Part shown: piece by piece, positions 41,968-53,777 of the stretch
How the letters are laid out: each line of letters opens with the position of its first letter
Position numbering within the stretch: position 1 is the stretch's first letter
Assembly: GCF_936925435.1 (NCBI RefSeq)
Contig: NZ_CAKZHQ010000026.1
Span: 1-64,000 of the forward strand
DNA length: 64,000 nucleotides
Direction of reading: 5' to 3'
Source: an uncultured Ramlibacter sp.
GTDB lineage: Bacteria; Pseudomonadota; Gammaproteobacteria; Burkholderiales; Burkholderiaceae_C
Program-made: the position numbers and the translations under genes
Notes under the pieces: generated by a model
Database searches by the model: none
Seen by the model: the letters and a program-made list of their open reading frames with translations, nothing else
What the model was told of the DNA's origin: nothing

Positions 41968-43011
41968 GTGGATATTACCCAGCTGCTGGCATTTAGCGTC
42001 AAGAACAAGGCCTCCGACCTGCACCTGTCGGCCGGCCTGCCGCCGATGATCCGCGTGCACGGCGACGTGCGACGCATCAATGTCGATGCGCTGGACCACA
42101 AGCAGGTCCACGCCATGGTGTACGACATCATGAACGACACCCAGCGCAAGAACTACGAAGAGTTCCTGGAAGTGGACTTCTCGTTCGAGATCGAAGGCCT
42201 GGCGCGCTTCCGGGTCAACGCCTTCAACCAGCAGCGCGGCGCCGGCGCGGTCTTCCGGACCATCCCCTCCAAGATCCTGACGCTAGAGCAGCTCAACGCG
42301 CCCAAGATCTTCGGCGACCTGGCCCTCAAGCCGCGCGGCATGGTGCTGGTGACCGGCCCGACCGGCTCGGGCAAGTCGACCACGCTGGCGGCGATGGTCA
42401 ACTTCCTGAACGAAACCGAGTACGGCCACATCCTGACGGTGGAAGACCCGATCGAGTTCGTCCACGAGTCCAAGAAGTGCCTGATCAACCAGCGCGAGGT
42501 TGGCAACATGACGCTGTCGTTCGCGGCGGCCCTGAAGTCCGCGCTGCGCGAAGACCCGGACGCCATCCTGGTGGGCGAAATGCGCGACCTGGAAACCATC
42601 CGCCTGGCCATGACGGCGGCGGAAACCGGCCACCTGGTGTTCGGCACGCTGCACACCTCGTCGGCGGCCAAGACCATCGACCGCATCATCGACGTCTTCC
42701 CGGCCGACGAAAAAGAAATGGTCCGCGCCATGCTGTCGGAGTCGCTGCAGGCGGTGATCTCGCAGACCCTGTGCAAGACCAAGGACGGCACCGGCCGCAT
42801 CGCCGCGCACGAGATCATGCTGGGCACCAGCGCCATCCGCAACCTGATCCGCGAGGCCAAGGTGGCGCAGATGTACTCGGCCATCCAGACTGGCAACAGC
42901 TTCGGCATGCAGACCCTTGACCAGAACCTGTCGGACCTGGTCAAGCGCAACATGATCAGCCCGGCCGAAGCGCGCTCCAAGGCCAAGATTCCCGAAAACT
43001 TCCCCGGCTAG
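41968..43011 (+). CDS. pilT: Type IV pilus retraction ATPase PilT
   Basis: 347 residues from GTG 41968, with AGAGGGA just upstream. The N-terminal domain (ASDLHLSAGLPPMIRVHGDVRRI) and ATPase domain with Walker A GPTGSGKS near residue 130, Asp box (ILTVEDPIEFVH), Walker B (DAILVGEMRDLETI) and the C-terminal AIRAG-like AIRNLIREAK are intact. It depolymerises type IV pili and drives twitching motility. It heads a three-gene set: pilT, a cyclic-nucleotide-binding protein, pilU. Other pilus genes are not in this window. Confidence 0.95.
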   Translation: MDITQLLAFSVKNKASDLHLSAGLPPMIRVHGDVRRINVDALDHKQVHAMVYDIMNDTQRKNYEEFLEVDFSFEIEGLARFRVNAFNQQRGAGAVFRTIPSKILTLEQLNAPKIFGDLALKPRGMVLVTGPTGSGKSTTLAAMVNFLNETEYGHILTVEDPIEFVHESKKCLINQREVGNMTLSFAAALKSALREDPDAILVGEMRDLETIRLAMTAAETGHLVFGTLHTSSAAKTIDRIIDVFPADEKEMVRAMLSESLQAVISQTLCKTKDGTGRIAAHEIMLGTSAIRNLIREAKVAQMYSAIQTGNSFGMQTLDQNLSDLVKRNMISPAEARSKAKIPENFPG

Positions 43012-43019
43012 GACTCCGC

Positions 43020-43649
43020 ATGAAAGGCGTACTGGATCTTCTGAGGCGCAAGCCCCACGCGGAGACCCCCGACACCCCCGACTCGCAGCTGTTCACGACG
43101 GCCTTTGCCGATCAGGGCGTCGACCTCTCGATGCTGGTTCCCTGGGAGGCGCGGGCCAACGAGATCGGCGCCAAGCGCGTCCCAGCCGCGCGCGGCGTCA
43201 AGCAGCTGCAGCAGCTGTGGGCCAAGGACAAGTACATGAGCCGGCTCGACCCGGCGGCGATCCAGCGGCTGGAGAAGTTCGTCGATTTCGCCCACGTGGA
43301 GGCCGACCGCGACATCATCCGCCAGGACGAGTACGGCAACTTCATGATCGTGTTGCTGACCGGCACCATCGCGGTGGACCGGGTCCAGCCCTGGGGCGAG
43401 AAGATGCGCCTGACCGAGGCGCGGCCCGGTGACATCCTGGGCGAGATGTCGCTGCTCGACAGCGGCAAGCGCTTCTCGCTGTGCGTCAGCCTGACGGAGT
43501 GCGAGATTGCGGTGCTCAGCGCCGAGGCGATGGACCAGATGATGGCTGCCGAGCCGCAGCTCGCTGCGGGGCTGGTGGCCCTGTTGGCGCGCAAGCTGTC
43601 GATGCGGCTGCGGGTGGTCGGCGCCCGCCTGTCGGACCGGCAGGACTGA
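43020..43649 (+). CDS. Cyclic-nucleotide-binding-domain protein between pilT and pilU
   Basis: 209 residues, 8 bases after pilT. A short N-terminal region, then a CNB-type beta-barrel (DRDIIRQDEYGNFMIVLLTGTIAV) with a phosphate-binding-cassette-like sequence GDILGEMSLLDSGKRFSLCV at about residues 139-158. Canonical cAMP sites have Arg followed by Ser/Thr; here Arg is followed by Phe-Ser, so binding may be altered. There is no DNA-binding HTH. Its position suggests that it links a nucleotide second messenger to pilus retraction. Conserved context in Burkholderiales, as far as I recall. Confidence 0.85.
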   Translation: MKGVLDLLRRKPHAETPDTPDSQLFTTAFADQGVDLSMLVPWEARANEIGAKRVPAARGVKQLQQLWAKDKYMSRLDPAAIQRLEKFVDFAHVEADRDIIRQDEYGNFMIVLLTGTIAVDRVQPWGEKMRLTEARPGDILGEMSLLDSGKRFSLCVSLTECEIAVLSAEAMDQMMAAEPQLAAGLVALLARKLSMRLRVVGARLSDRQD

Positions 43650-43690
43650 GACGACAATAGCAGCAGACGCAAAAGCGAAGGACGGGTGCC

Positions 43691-44827
43691 ATGGAACGCG
43701 ATCAGGCCACAAAATTCATCAATGACCTGCTCAAGCTGATGGTCAGCCGCAACGGCAGCGACCTGTTCATCACCGGCGACTTCCCGCCGGCGATGAAGGT
43801 CGACGGCAAGGTGACCAAGGTCTCGCCGCAGCCGCTCAACTCCGGCCACACGCTGGCGCTGGCCCGTTCGATCATGAACGACAAGCAGGCTTCCGAGTTC
43901 GAGCGCACCAAGGAGTGCAACTTCGCGATCTCGCCGCCGGGCATCGGCCGTTTCCGCGTCAACGCCTTTGTGCAGCAGGGCAAGGTCGGCATGGTGATGC
44001 GGGTGATTCCGCAGATCCTTCCCACCATCGATGGCCTGGGTGTTCCCCAGGTGCTCAAGGAAGTGGTGATGTCCAAGCGCGGCCTGACCATCCTGGTGGG
44101 CGCCACCGGTTCGGGCAAGTCGACCACGCTGGCGGCCATGGTCGACTGGCGCAACGAGCAGTCCTACGGCCACATCATCACCATCGAGGACCCGGTGGAG
44201 TTCGTCCATCCGCACAAGAACTGCGTGGTGACGCAGCGCGAGGTGGGGCTGGACACCGACAGCTGGGAAGCGGCGCTCAAGAACACGCTGCGCCAGGCGC
44301 CCGACGTCATCCTGATGGGCGAGATCCGCGACCGCGAGACCATGGAGCACGCCATCGCCTTCGCCGAAACCGGCCACCTGTGCCTGGCCACGCTGCACGC
44401 CAACAGTGCCAACCAGGCGCTGGACCGGGTCATCAACTTCTTCCCTGAAGAGCGCCGGCCGCAGCTGCTAATGGACCTGTCGCTCAACCTCAAGGCCTTC
44501 ATCTCGCAGCGCTTGGTGCCCAAGCAGGACGGCAAGGGCCGCGCCGCGGCGGTGGAGATCATGCTCAACACGCCGCTGATCTCCGACCTGATCTTCAAGG
44601 GCGAGGTCTCCGAGATCAAGGAGATCATGAAAAAGAGCCGCAACCTGGGCATGCAGACCTTCGACCAGGCCCTGTTCGATGCCTTCGAAAACAACGTCAT
44701 CAGCTATGAGGACGCGCTGCGCAACGCCGACTCGGTCAACGACCTGCGGCTGCAGATCAAACTCAACAGCCAGCGCGCCAAGACCCAGGACCTGGCATCG
44801 GGCACCGAGCACCTGGCCATCGTCTAG
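43691..44827 (+). CDS. pilU: Type IV pilus retraction accessory ATPase PilU
   Basis: 378 residues. The N-terminal SRNGSDLFITGDFPPAMKVDGKV and ATPase Walker A GATGSGKS near residue 138, Asp box (IITIEDPVEFVHPHKNCVV), Walker B (DVILMGEIRDRETM) and HANSANQALDRVINFFPEERR are PilU-type. Unlike PilT it has a Pro-less P-loop start (GATGSGKS) and a longer C-terminus. It works with PilT to increase retraction force. GAAGGA precedes the ATG. A strong terminator follows the stop. Confidence 0.94.
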   Translation: MERDQATKFINDLLKLMVSRNGSDLFITGDFPPAMKVDGKVTKVSPQPLNSGHTLALARSIMNDKQASEFERTKECNFAISPPGIGRFRVNAFVQQGKVGMVMRVIPQILPTIDGLGVPQVLKEVVMSKRGLTILVGATGSGKSTTLAAMVDWRNEQSYGHIITIEDPVEFVHPHKNCVVTQREVGLDTDSWEAALKNTLRQAPDVILMGEIRDRETMEHAIAFAETGHLCLATLHANSANQALDRVINFFPEERRPQLLMDLSLNLKAFISQRLVPKQDGKGRAAAVEIMLNTPLISDLIFKGEVSEIKEIMKKSRNLGMQTFDQALFDAFENNVISYEDALRNADSVNDLRLQIKLNSQRAKTQDLASGTEHLAIV

Positions 44828-44844
44828 CGTCCGCGCTGCGATCC

Positions 44845-44869
44845 AAAGGCCGGGCTTGCCCGGCCTTTT
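44845..44869 (+). terminator. Terminator after pilU
   Basis: AAAGGCCGGGC and GCCCGGCCTTT form a perfect 11-bp stem around TT, ending in TTTT. It closes the pilT-CNB-pilU operon. Confidence 0.9.
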
Positions 44870-44912
44870 GCATGGGGCTTCTAGAATCCCTTGATTCAAA
44901 CAAGGAGCGGTC

Positions 44913-45815
44913 ATGGCCAGCACGAACCCCAAGACATATGAATCCACTTCCCCGCGCAAGGTCGCCTTCCTCGGCCTGGGCGTGATGGGCTTTCCCATGG
45001 CCGGCCACCTGGCGCTGGCTGGGCACGACGTGACGGTCTACAACCGCAGCGCGGCCAAGTCCGAGGTCTGGAAGCAGGAGTTCAAGGGCGCCTCGGCGGC
45101 CACCCCGCGCGAGGCTGCCGCCGGCTGCGACATCGTGTTCTGCTGCGTCGGCAACGACGAGGACCTGCGCTCGGTGGTGCTGGGCGAGCATGGCGCCTTT
45201 GCCGGCATGAAGGCCGGCGCGGTACTGGTCGACCACACCACGGCCTCGGCCGACGTGGCGCGCGAGCTGGCGGCCGCCGGCAAGCAGCTGGGCCTGCACT
45301 TCGTTGACGCGCCGGTCTCGGGCGGCCAGGGCGGCGCGCAAAACGGCCTGCTGACGGTGATGTGCGGCGGCGATGCCAAGGCCTTCGAAGCGGCCAGGCC
45401 GGCGGCCCTGGCCTTTTCCCGCGCCGTCACCCTGCTGGGCGCCAGCGGCGCCGGCCAGCTGGCCAAGATGGTCAACCAGATCGCCATTGCCGGCCTGGTC
45501 CAGGGCCTGTCGGAGGCCATCGCCTTCGGCCAGAAGGCCGGCCTGGACATGGCCCAGGTGCTGGAAGTGATCGGCAAGGGCGCGGCCCAGAGCTGGCAGA
45601 TGGACAACCGCGGCAAGACCATGATCGAGGGCAAGTTCGACTATGGCTTCGCGGTGGACTGGATGCGCAAGGACCTGGGCCTGTGCCTGGACGAGGCCAA
45701 GCGCAACGGCGCGCGCCTGCCGGTAACGGCCCTGGTGGACCAGTTCTATGCCGATGTGCAGCAGCAGGGCGGCCAGCGCTGGGACACTTCCAGCCTGATC
45801 ACGCGTTTGAAATAG
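44913..45815 (+). CDS. NAD(P)-dependent beta-hydroxyacid dehydrogenase (3-hydroxyisobutyrate dehydrogenase family)
   Basis: 300 residues. After a short N-terminal extension, VAFLGLGVMGFPMAGHLALAG is the nucleotide-binding motif. DHTTASADVARELAA and FVDAPVSGGQGGAQNGLLTVMCGG match the substrate-binding signature, and GAGQLAKMVNQIAIAG includes the catalytic lysine region; the C-terminal DWMRKDLGLCLDEAK is also conserved. The family includes tartronate semialdehyde and glyoxylate/succinic semialdehyde reductases; which one applies is not clear. AAGGAG precedes the ATG and TAGAAT (44882-44887) is a possible -10. Its end meets dolP tail to tail. Confidence 0.88.
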   Translation: MASTNPKTYESTSPRKVAFLGLGVMGFPMAGHLALAGHDVTVYNRSAAKSEVWKQEFKGASAATPREAAAGCDIVFCCVGNDEDLRSVVLGEHGAFAGMKAGAVLVDHTTASADVARELAAAGKQLGLHFVDAPVSGGQGGAQNGLLTVMCGGDAKAFEAARPAALAFSRAVTLLGASGAGQLAKMVNQIAIAGLVQGLSEAIAFGQKAGLDMAQVLEVIGKGAAQSWQMDNRGKTMIEGKFDYGFAVDWMRKDLGLCLDEAKRNGARLPVTALVDQFYADVQQQGGQRWDTSSLITRLK

Positions 45816-45816
45816 A

Positions 45817-47496
<1,680 letters not shown>

Positions 47497-48402
47497 TTGA
47501 GCGCTTCGTTCGCCTCCGCCCTGACAGCCGCCCGCGACGCGGCCGGCTCGCAGCATTATCCGCAGGGCGCGCTGTATGTCGTCGCCACGCCCATCGGCAA
47601 CCTGGCCGACATCAGCCTGCGCGCCCTGCATGTGCTGGAGATCGTCGACGCCGTGGCCTGCGAGGACACCCGCCACACCCAGCAGCTTCTGCGCGCCTAT
47701 GGCATCGACCGGCCCAACGGCCAACTGATCGCCCTGCACCAGCACAACGAGGCCGAGGCCGCCCAACTGGTGGTGCAGCGCCTGCAGGCCGGCCAGCGTA
47801 TCGCCTATGCCAGCGACGCCGGCACGCCCGCCGTGAGCGACCCCGGCGCGCGCCTGGTGGCTGCTGTGCACGCGGCCGGATTGCGCGTCGTGCCCCTGCC
47901 CGGGGCCAGCAGCGTGATTGCCGCGCTCAGCGTTGCCGGCGCCGTGGCCGACGACGGCGCCTTCGTCTTCGCCGGCTTCCTGCCGGCCAAGGCCGGCGAG
48001 CGCGACGCCGCCGTGCAGCTGCTGGCGCAGGAGCCGCGCGCCGTGGTGCTGCTGGAAGCGCCGCACCGCATCGAGGCTCTGGCGCGCGCTCTGGCCGTGC
48101 TGGGTGAGCGCCCGCTGACGGTGGGGCGCGAGCTGACCAAGCAGTTCGAGCAGGTCCAGACCCTGGCCTGCGCCGCCTTTGCCGGCTGGCTGGAGGCTGA
48201 CCCGCAGCGCAGCCGCGGCGAGTTCGCCCTGGTGTTGCACCCCTCGGTCCAGGCCGTGCAGGCCGACGACGGCATGCGCGTGCTGGAACTGCTGCTCAAG
48301 GAGCTGCCGGTCAAGAGCGCGGTCAAGCTGGCGGCCGAGATCGCCGGCGGCTCGCGCAACGAGCTTTACGAGGCCGCGCTCAAGCTGAAAAACGGCGGCT
48401 GA
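47497..48402 (+). CDS. rsmI: 16S rRNA (cytidine-1402-2'-O)-methyltransferase RsmI
   Basis: 301 residues from TTG 47497, with TGGGGA upstream. GALYVVATPIGNLADISLRAL, ACEDTRHTQQLLRAYGI, AYASDAGTPAVSDPGARLV and FAGFLPAK are strong RsmI signatures (tetrapyrrole-methylase fold). The C-terminal LLKELPVKSAVKLAAEIAGGSRNELYEAAL also fits. It methylates the ribose of C1402 in 16S rRNA. The TTG start and upstream ribosome site lie within the yraN coding strand region; in E. coli yraN is also nearby but arranged differently. Confidence 0.93.
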   Translation: MSASFASALTAARDAAGSQHYPQGALYVVATPIGNLADISLRALHVLEIVDAVACEDTRHTQQLLRAYGIDRPNGQLIALHQHNEAEAAQLVVQRLQAGQRIAYASDAGTPAVSDPGARLVAAVHAAGLRVVPLPGASSVIAALSVAGAVADDGAFVFAGFLPAKAGERDAAVQLLAQEPRAVVLLEAPHRIEALARALAVLGERPLTVGRELTKQFEQVQTLACAAFAGWLEADPQRSRGEFALVLHPSVQAVQADDGMRVLELLLKELPVKSAVKLAAEIAGGSRNELYEAALKLKNGG

Positions 48403-48420
48403 ACGCGCCGCTGGTCCTGG

Positions 48421-50466
<2,046 letters not shown>

Positions 50467-50562
50467 CCAAAAGGGGGTGTTAGCGGCTGGACTTCAGGCC
50501 AGATAGCGGAAAACCATGTAAGTCTTTGAATTTAAAGAGCTTTCCCATGAGTGCAGTGTTTC

Positions 50563-50571
50563 TGTGGATAA
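50563..50571 (-). promoter_or_regulatory. Perfect DnaA box
   Basis: On the plus strand TGTGGATAA, i.e. TTATCCACA on the minus strand, the strict DnaA-box consensus. It lies in the AT-rich gap upstream of priA, followed by ACTTTGTTGATA. Confidence 0.6.
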
Positions 50572-50686
50572 CTTTGTTGATAGATGTCCCTGCAGTGGCC
50601 GGCAGGCCGCGGAAATCAAGGCTTTGACTGAAATGCACGGAAAAACGGCAAAACGGAAAATCGTTATAAATCAATGACTTAGAGCC

Positions 50687-50703
50687 GCTATCGGATTAAT
50701 AGC
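50687..50703. repeat. GCTAT/ATAGC palindrome resembling the dispersed element
   Basis: GCTAT-cggatta-ATAGC is very close to the terminal palindrome of the element inside putA (GCTAT-ggattca-ATAGC). The remaining upstream part of the element is not evident, so this may be a partial copy. Confidence 0.35.
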
Positions 50704-50750
50704 AAAAGCTGTTCGGCATCAGATGTTTGCGTGCACCGCAGCAAGCGTTT

Positions 50751-50759
50751 TGTGCATAA
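50751..50759 (-). promoter_or_regulatory. DnaA-box-like site
   Basis: Plus-strand TGTGCATAA is TTATGCACA on the minus strand, matching the relaxed consensus TT(A/T)TNCACA, in the same orientation as the site at 50563. Confidence 0.4.
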
Positions 50760-50790
50760 GTCAAGCGTGCTGGCAAATATTTTGCAAGGG

Positions 50791-50826
50791 CTGCGTCCTA
50801 GGGAACTCCCTGATGACGCAGTTTTT
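50791..50826 (+). terminator. Hairpin with T-run at the 3' side of hemE
   Basis: CTGCGTC (50791-50797) pairs with GACGCAG (50815-50821), followed directly by TTTTT on the plus strand. hemE and priA are both on the minus strand, where no T-run follows, so as a classical terminator this would act only on plus-strand transcripts. It may still help end hemE mRNA. Confidence 0.5.
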
Positions 50827-50828
50827 GA

Positions 50829-51929
50829 TCAGGTGCTTGGGCCGGCACGCAGGCGGCGCGAATGCGAATGCACCGCGTTCACCAGCACTTCCACGCTTTC
50901 CGGCGGCGTGTGCTGGCTGATGCCATGGCCCAGATTGAAGATCTGGGACGGGCCCGTACCGCTGCCGGTATGGGGCTGGCCAAAGGCGTCCAGCACCCGC
51001 ACCGCCTCGGCTTCGATCTGCGGCGCCGGCGCGAACAGCACGTTGGGGTCGAGGTTGCCCTGCAGCGCCTTGTGGCCGCCCACCAGTTGGCGCGCCTGGC
51101 CGAGGTTGACGGTCCAGTCCAGGCCCAGCACCTCGCAATCGAGTTGCCCCATCTGCTGCAGCCACAGGCCGCCGCCCTTGGTGAAGACGATGCGCGGGAT
51201 GACAACGCCATCGTGTTCGCGCTTGAGTTTGGACAGCACCTGGGCGGTGTAGGCCAGGCTGAACTGCTGGAAGGCGCCATCGGCCAGCACGCCGCCCCAG
51301 CTGTCGAAAATCATCACCGCCTGCGCGCCTGCTTCGATCTGGGCGTTCAGGTAGGTTGCCACCGCATCGGCGTTCACCTGCAGCATGCGGTGCATCAGGT
51401 CGGGCCGGCCATACAGCATGGACTTGACCAGGCGGTAGTCGTCCGAGCCTGCGCCCTCGACCATGTAGCAGGCCAGGGTCCAGGGGCTGCCGGAAAAACC
51501 GATCAAGGGCACGCGGCCGTTCAAGGCCTTGCGGATCGAAGTGACGGCATCGAACACGTAGCGCAGCTTGTCCATGTCGGGCACGGCCAGGGCGTTGACT
51601 GCGGCCTCGTCGCGCACCGGCGTGGCAAAGCGCGGGCCCTCGCCCAGGGCGAAGCTCAGACCCAGGCCCATGGCGTCGGGCACGGTCAGGATGTCGGAGA
51701 ACAGGATGGCGGCGTCCAGCGGGTAGCGCTCCAGCGGCTGCAGCGTGACCTCGGTGGCGTAGTCGGTGTTGGTGGCCAGGCCCATGAAGCTGCCGGCGCG
51801 GGCCCGGGTGGCGCGGTACTCGGGCAGGTAGCGGCCGGCCTGGCGCATCAGCCAGATGGGCGTGTGCGGGGTGGACAGGCGCTGGCAGGCGCGCAGGAAG
51901 CAGTCGTTCTGGAGAGGTGCGAAAGGCAT
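50829..51929 (-). CDS. hemE: Uroporphyrinogen decarboxylase
   Basis: 366 residues. [19 protein letters not shown] is the N-terminal substrate-binding signature, [18 protein letters not shown] the second, and [25 protein letters not shown] and [10 protein letters not shown] complete the conserved core. The enzyme decarboxylates uroporphyrinogen III to coproporphyrinogen III in heme synthesis. It is a monocistronic minus-strand gene with a -10-like hexamer six bases before its ATG and no Shine-Dalgarno. Confidence 0.96.
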   Translation of the reverse strand: MPFAPLQNDCFLRACQRLSTPHTPIWLMRQAGRYLPEYRATRARAGSFMGLATNTDYATEVTLQPLERYPLDAAILFSDILTVPDAMGLGLSFALGEGPRFATPVRDEAAVNALAVPDMDKLRYVFDAVTSIRKALNGRVPLIGFSGSPWTLACYMVEGAGSDDYRLVKSMLYGRPDLMHRMLQVNADAVATYLNAQIEAGAQAVMIFDSWGGVLADGAFQQFSLAYTAQVLSKLKREHDGVVIPRIVFTKGGGLWLQQMGQLDCEVLGLDWTVNLGQARQLVGGHKALQGNLDPNVLFAPAPQIEAEAVRVLDAFGQPHTGSGTGPSQIFNLGHGISQHTPPESVEVLVNAVHSHSRRLRAGPST

Positions 51930-51935
51930 GCCCCG

Positions 51936-51941
51936 ATTGTC
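51936..51941 (-). promoter_or_regulatory. -10-like hexamer directly upstream of hemE
   Basis: On the minus strand GACAAT is followed by six bases and then the hemE ATG (51929). No Shine-Dalgarno is seen, so the mRNA may begin at the start codon, as suggested for rsmB and two other genes in this window. Confidence 0.4.
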
Positions 51942-52052
51942 GCCGAGTGCCTGCCCCTATGATCGCGCCACCATTTCCGCAGGGCAGGCAGAGCCCCGCT
52001 CGGCCGCCCGAAGGGGCTCGCATCGCAGCCCTTCAGGGCGGAGGTACTTTCT

Positions 52053-53147
52053 ATGAGCGCCACTTTCGACCAGGCCAGGGATTTCTTCGTGCAGGGCGTG
52101 GCCCACTACCAGGCTGGCCGCTGGGTCCAGGCCGAGGCCAGTTTCGCCGCCTCGCTGGCCCTGCTGCCCGGGCGGGTCACAACGCTGACCAACCTGGGCG
52201 CGACCCGCCTCAAGCTGGGCCGGCCGCAGGAGGCGCTGGAACTGCTGGACGAGGCCCTGGCGCAGGATCCCCAGGACCTGGAGGCCCTGGGCCACAGCGC
52301 CTCGGCCCTGGCCGCCCTGGACCGCCACCAGGCCGCTTCGGACCGGATGGCCCGCCTGCTGGCCCTGGACGCTTCCTCGGGCAACGCCTGGAGCCTGCAG
52401 GGCAGCCTGCTCAAGGACCTGGGACGCCATGCGGAAGCGGTTCTGGCCTTCGAGAAGGCGATTGAGCGGGGCGCTGATGCCGAGCTCCATCGCTACTTCC
52501 TGGCCTCGCTGCGCGGTCATGACGCGCCGCCGGCGCCGCCGCTGCACTATGTGCAGAGGCTGTTCGACAGCTATGCCGAGGGCTTCGACCAGCATCTGGT
52601 CCAGGTATTGAACTACCGCGCCCACCAGGTGCTGGTGCAAGGCCTGGCGCAGCTGGGGCGGCGCTTTGCCAGCGCGCTGGACCTGGGCTGCGGCACCGGC
52701 CTGTGCGGCCCCCTGGTGCGGCCGCTGGTGGACCACCTCGAAGGGGTGGACCTGTCGGCCGCCATGCTGGCCCAGGCACAGGCCCTGGGCTGCTACGACC
52801 GGGTCACGCAGGACGATGTCGGCCATTGCCTGGAAGCCGCGACGCGGCGCTACGACCTGGTGCTGGCGGCCGACGTCTTCATCTACGTCGGCGCGCTCGA
52901 TGGCGTGTTCGCAGGTGTGGCGCGCCAGATGGACACGGGCGGCGTGTTCTGTTTTTCAGTCGAGGAAGCGGCACAAGGCGAGGCCATGGCCTTGCGCAGC
53001 AGCCTGCGCTATGTGCACTCCGAAGGCCTGCTGCGCACGCTGGCGGCGGCCCATGGCTTTGATGTCATTCGCATCGAGCGTCAGCCGATCCGCGAAGACC
53101 AGCGCCTGCCCATCCCGGGCCTGTACGTCTGGCTGCAAAAAGCCTGA
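52053..53147 (+). CDS. TPR-repeat class I SAM-dependent methyltransferase
   Basis: 364 residues with GGAGG 10 bases before the ATG. The first 140 residues form tetratricopeptide repeats (ALLPGRVTTLTNLGATRLKLGRPQEAL; LLKDLGRHAEAVLAFEKAIERG), and the C-terminal part is a methyltransferase with Asp210 in ALDLGCGTGLCGPLVRPL, LEGVDLSAAMLAQAQ and YDLVLAADVFIYVG. Such proteins methylate unknown partners, possibly bound by the TPR domain. It is transcribed on its own, divergent from hemE, and converges with the redoxin gene. Confidence 0.85.
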   Translation: MSATFDQARDFFVQGVAHYQAGRWVQAEASFAASLALLPGRVTTLTNLGATRLKLGRPQEALELLDEALAQDPQDLEALGHSASALAALDRHQAASDRMARLLALDASSGNAWSLQGSLLKDLGRHAEAVLAFEKAIERGADAELHRYFLASLRGHDAPPAPPLHYVQRLFDSYAEGFDQHLVQVLNYRAHQVLVQGLAQLGRRFASALDLGCGTGLCGPLVRPLVDHLEGVDLSAAMLAQAQALGCYDRVTQDDVGHCLEAATRRYDLVLAADVFIYVGALDGVFAGVARQMDTGGVFCFSVEEAAQGEAMALRSSLRYVHSEGLLRTLAAAHGFDVIRIERQPIREDQRLPIPGLYVWLQKA

Positions 53148-53162
53148 AGCCGGCGCCGGTGC

Positions 53163-53768
53163 TCAGCTCTTGTACTTGATCGAGCAGCCGTAGGGCCGGG
53201 TGGTGGCCGCGCTGATGGCCTTGCCCGCCAGGCTTTCGCTCAGGCCCTGGCGCACATAGTTGACGGCCTTCTTGATGTCGTCCGGGTTGCTCGACGCAAT
53301 GGAGTCGATGCCGCCGGCGTAGACCAGCTGGCCCTGCGGGCTGACGATGTACATGTGGGGCGTGGTGCGCGCGCCGTAGGCCTTGCCGGCCGTGCCGTCC
53401 TCGTCCATCAGGGTGCCGCTGGGTTGCGACTTGCGCTCGCCCATCCAGGCCACCAGCTTGGCGGGCTCCAGGTAGTCGCCGCTGGCTTTCTCGGTGGAGT
53501 TGATCGCCAGCCAGACCACGCCCTTGTCGGTGGCCTCTTTCTGCGTGGCCGGCATGTTGCCGCTGTCGTAGTGCTTGCGCACATAGGGGCAGCCGGGGTT
53601 GGTCCACTCCAGCACCACGGTCTTGCCCTTGTAGTCGGACAGCTTGACGGTCTTGCCGCTGGCGTCCTTGAGCGTGAAGTCGGGCGCGCTCTGGCCCACG
53701 CTGGGCGCTGCCAGGACGGCGCCGGCACAGGCCAGCAGGGAGGCGGCAATCAGGGGACGCAGCAGCAT
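53163..53768 (-). CDS. Exported thioredoxin-fold redoxin
   Basis: 201 residues with a signal peptide (about 1-21, ending VLAAP). The mature part has APDFTLKDASGKTVKLSDYKGK and WTNPGCPYVRKHY, a thioredoxin-like fold with one Cys preceded by Gly and followed by Pro (GCPY), and TTPHMYIVSPQG. It is of the AhpC/TSA-redoxin type and probably receives electrons from the DsbD/ScsB-like reductase encoded 9 bases upstream. Periplasmic thiol redox function, substrate unknown. Confidence 0.85.
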   Translation of the reverse strand: MLLRPLIAASLLACAGAVLAAPSVGQSAPDFTLKDASGKTVKLSDYKGKTVVLEWTNPGCPYVRKHYDSGNMPATQKEATDKGVVWLAINSTEKASGDYLEPAKLVAWMGERKSQPSGTLMDEDGTAGKAYGARTTPHMYIVSPQGQLVYAGGIDSIASSNPDDIKKAVNYVRQGLSESLAGKAISAATTRPYGCSIKYKS

Positions 53769-53777
53769 GGCAACTCC

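Larger units (their letters stand above)
50467..50828. other. AT-rich non-coding gap between hemE and priA with DnaA boxes
   Basis: 362 bases, clearly more AT-rich than the surroundings, with no supported gene. It holds two sites matching the DnaA-box consensus (50563-50571 and 50751-50759), a GCTAT/ATAGC palindrome related to the dispersed repeat (50687-50703) and a terminator-like hairpin (50791-50826). The priA promoter must be near 50467. The AT-rich part around 50520-50700 may be a regulatory or protein-binding region. Confidence 0.6.

Noticed and set aside
50723..50920. 65-codon plus-strand frame in the hemE-priA gap
   Set aside because: Composition is irregular, contains no motif, lacks a ribosome site and overlaps the terminator hairpin and the hemE end.
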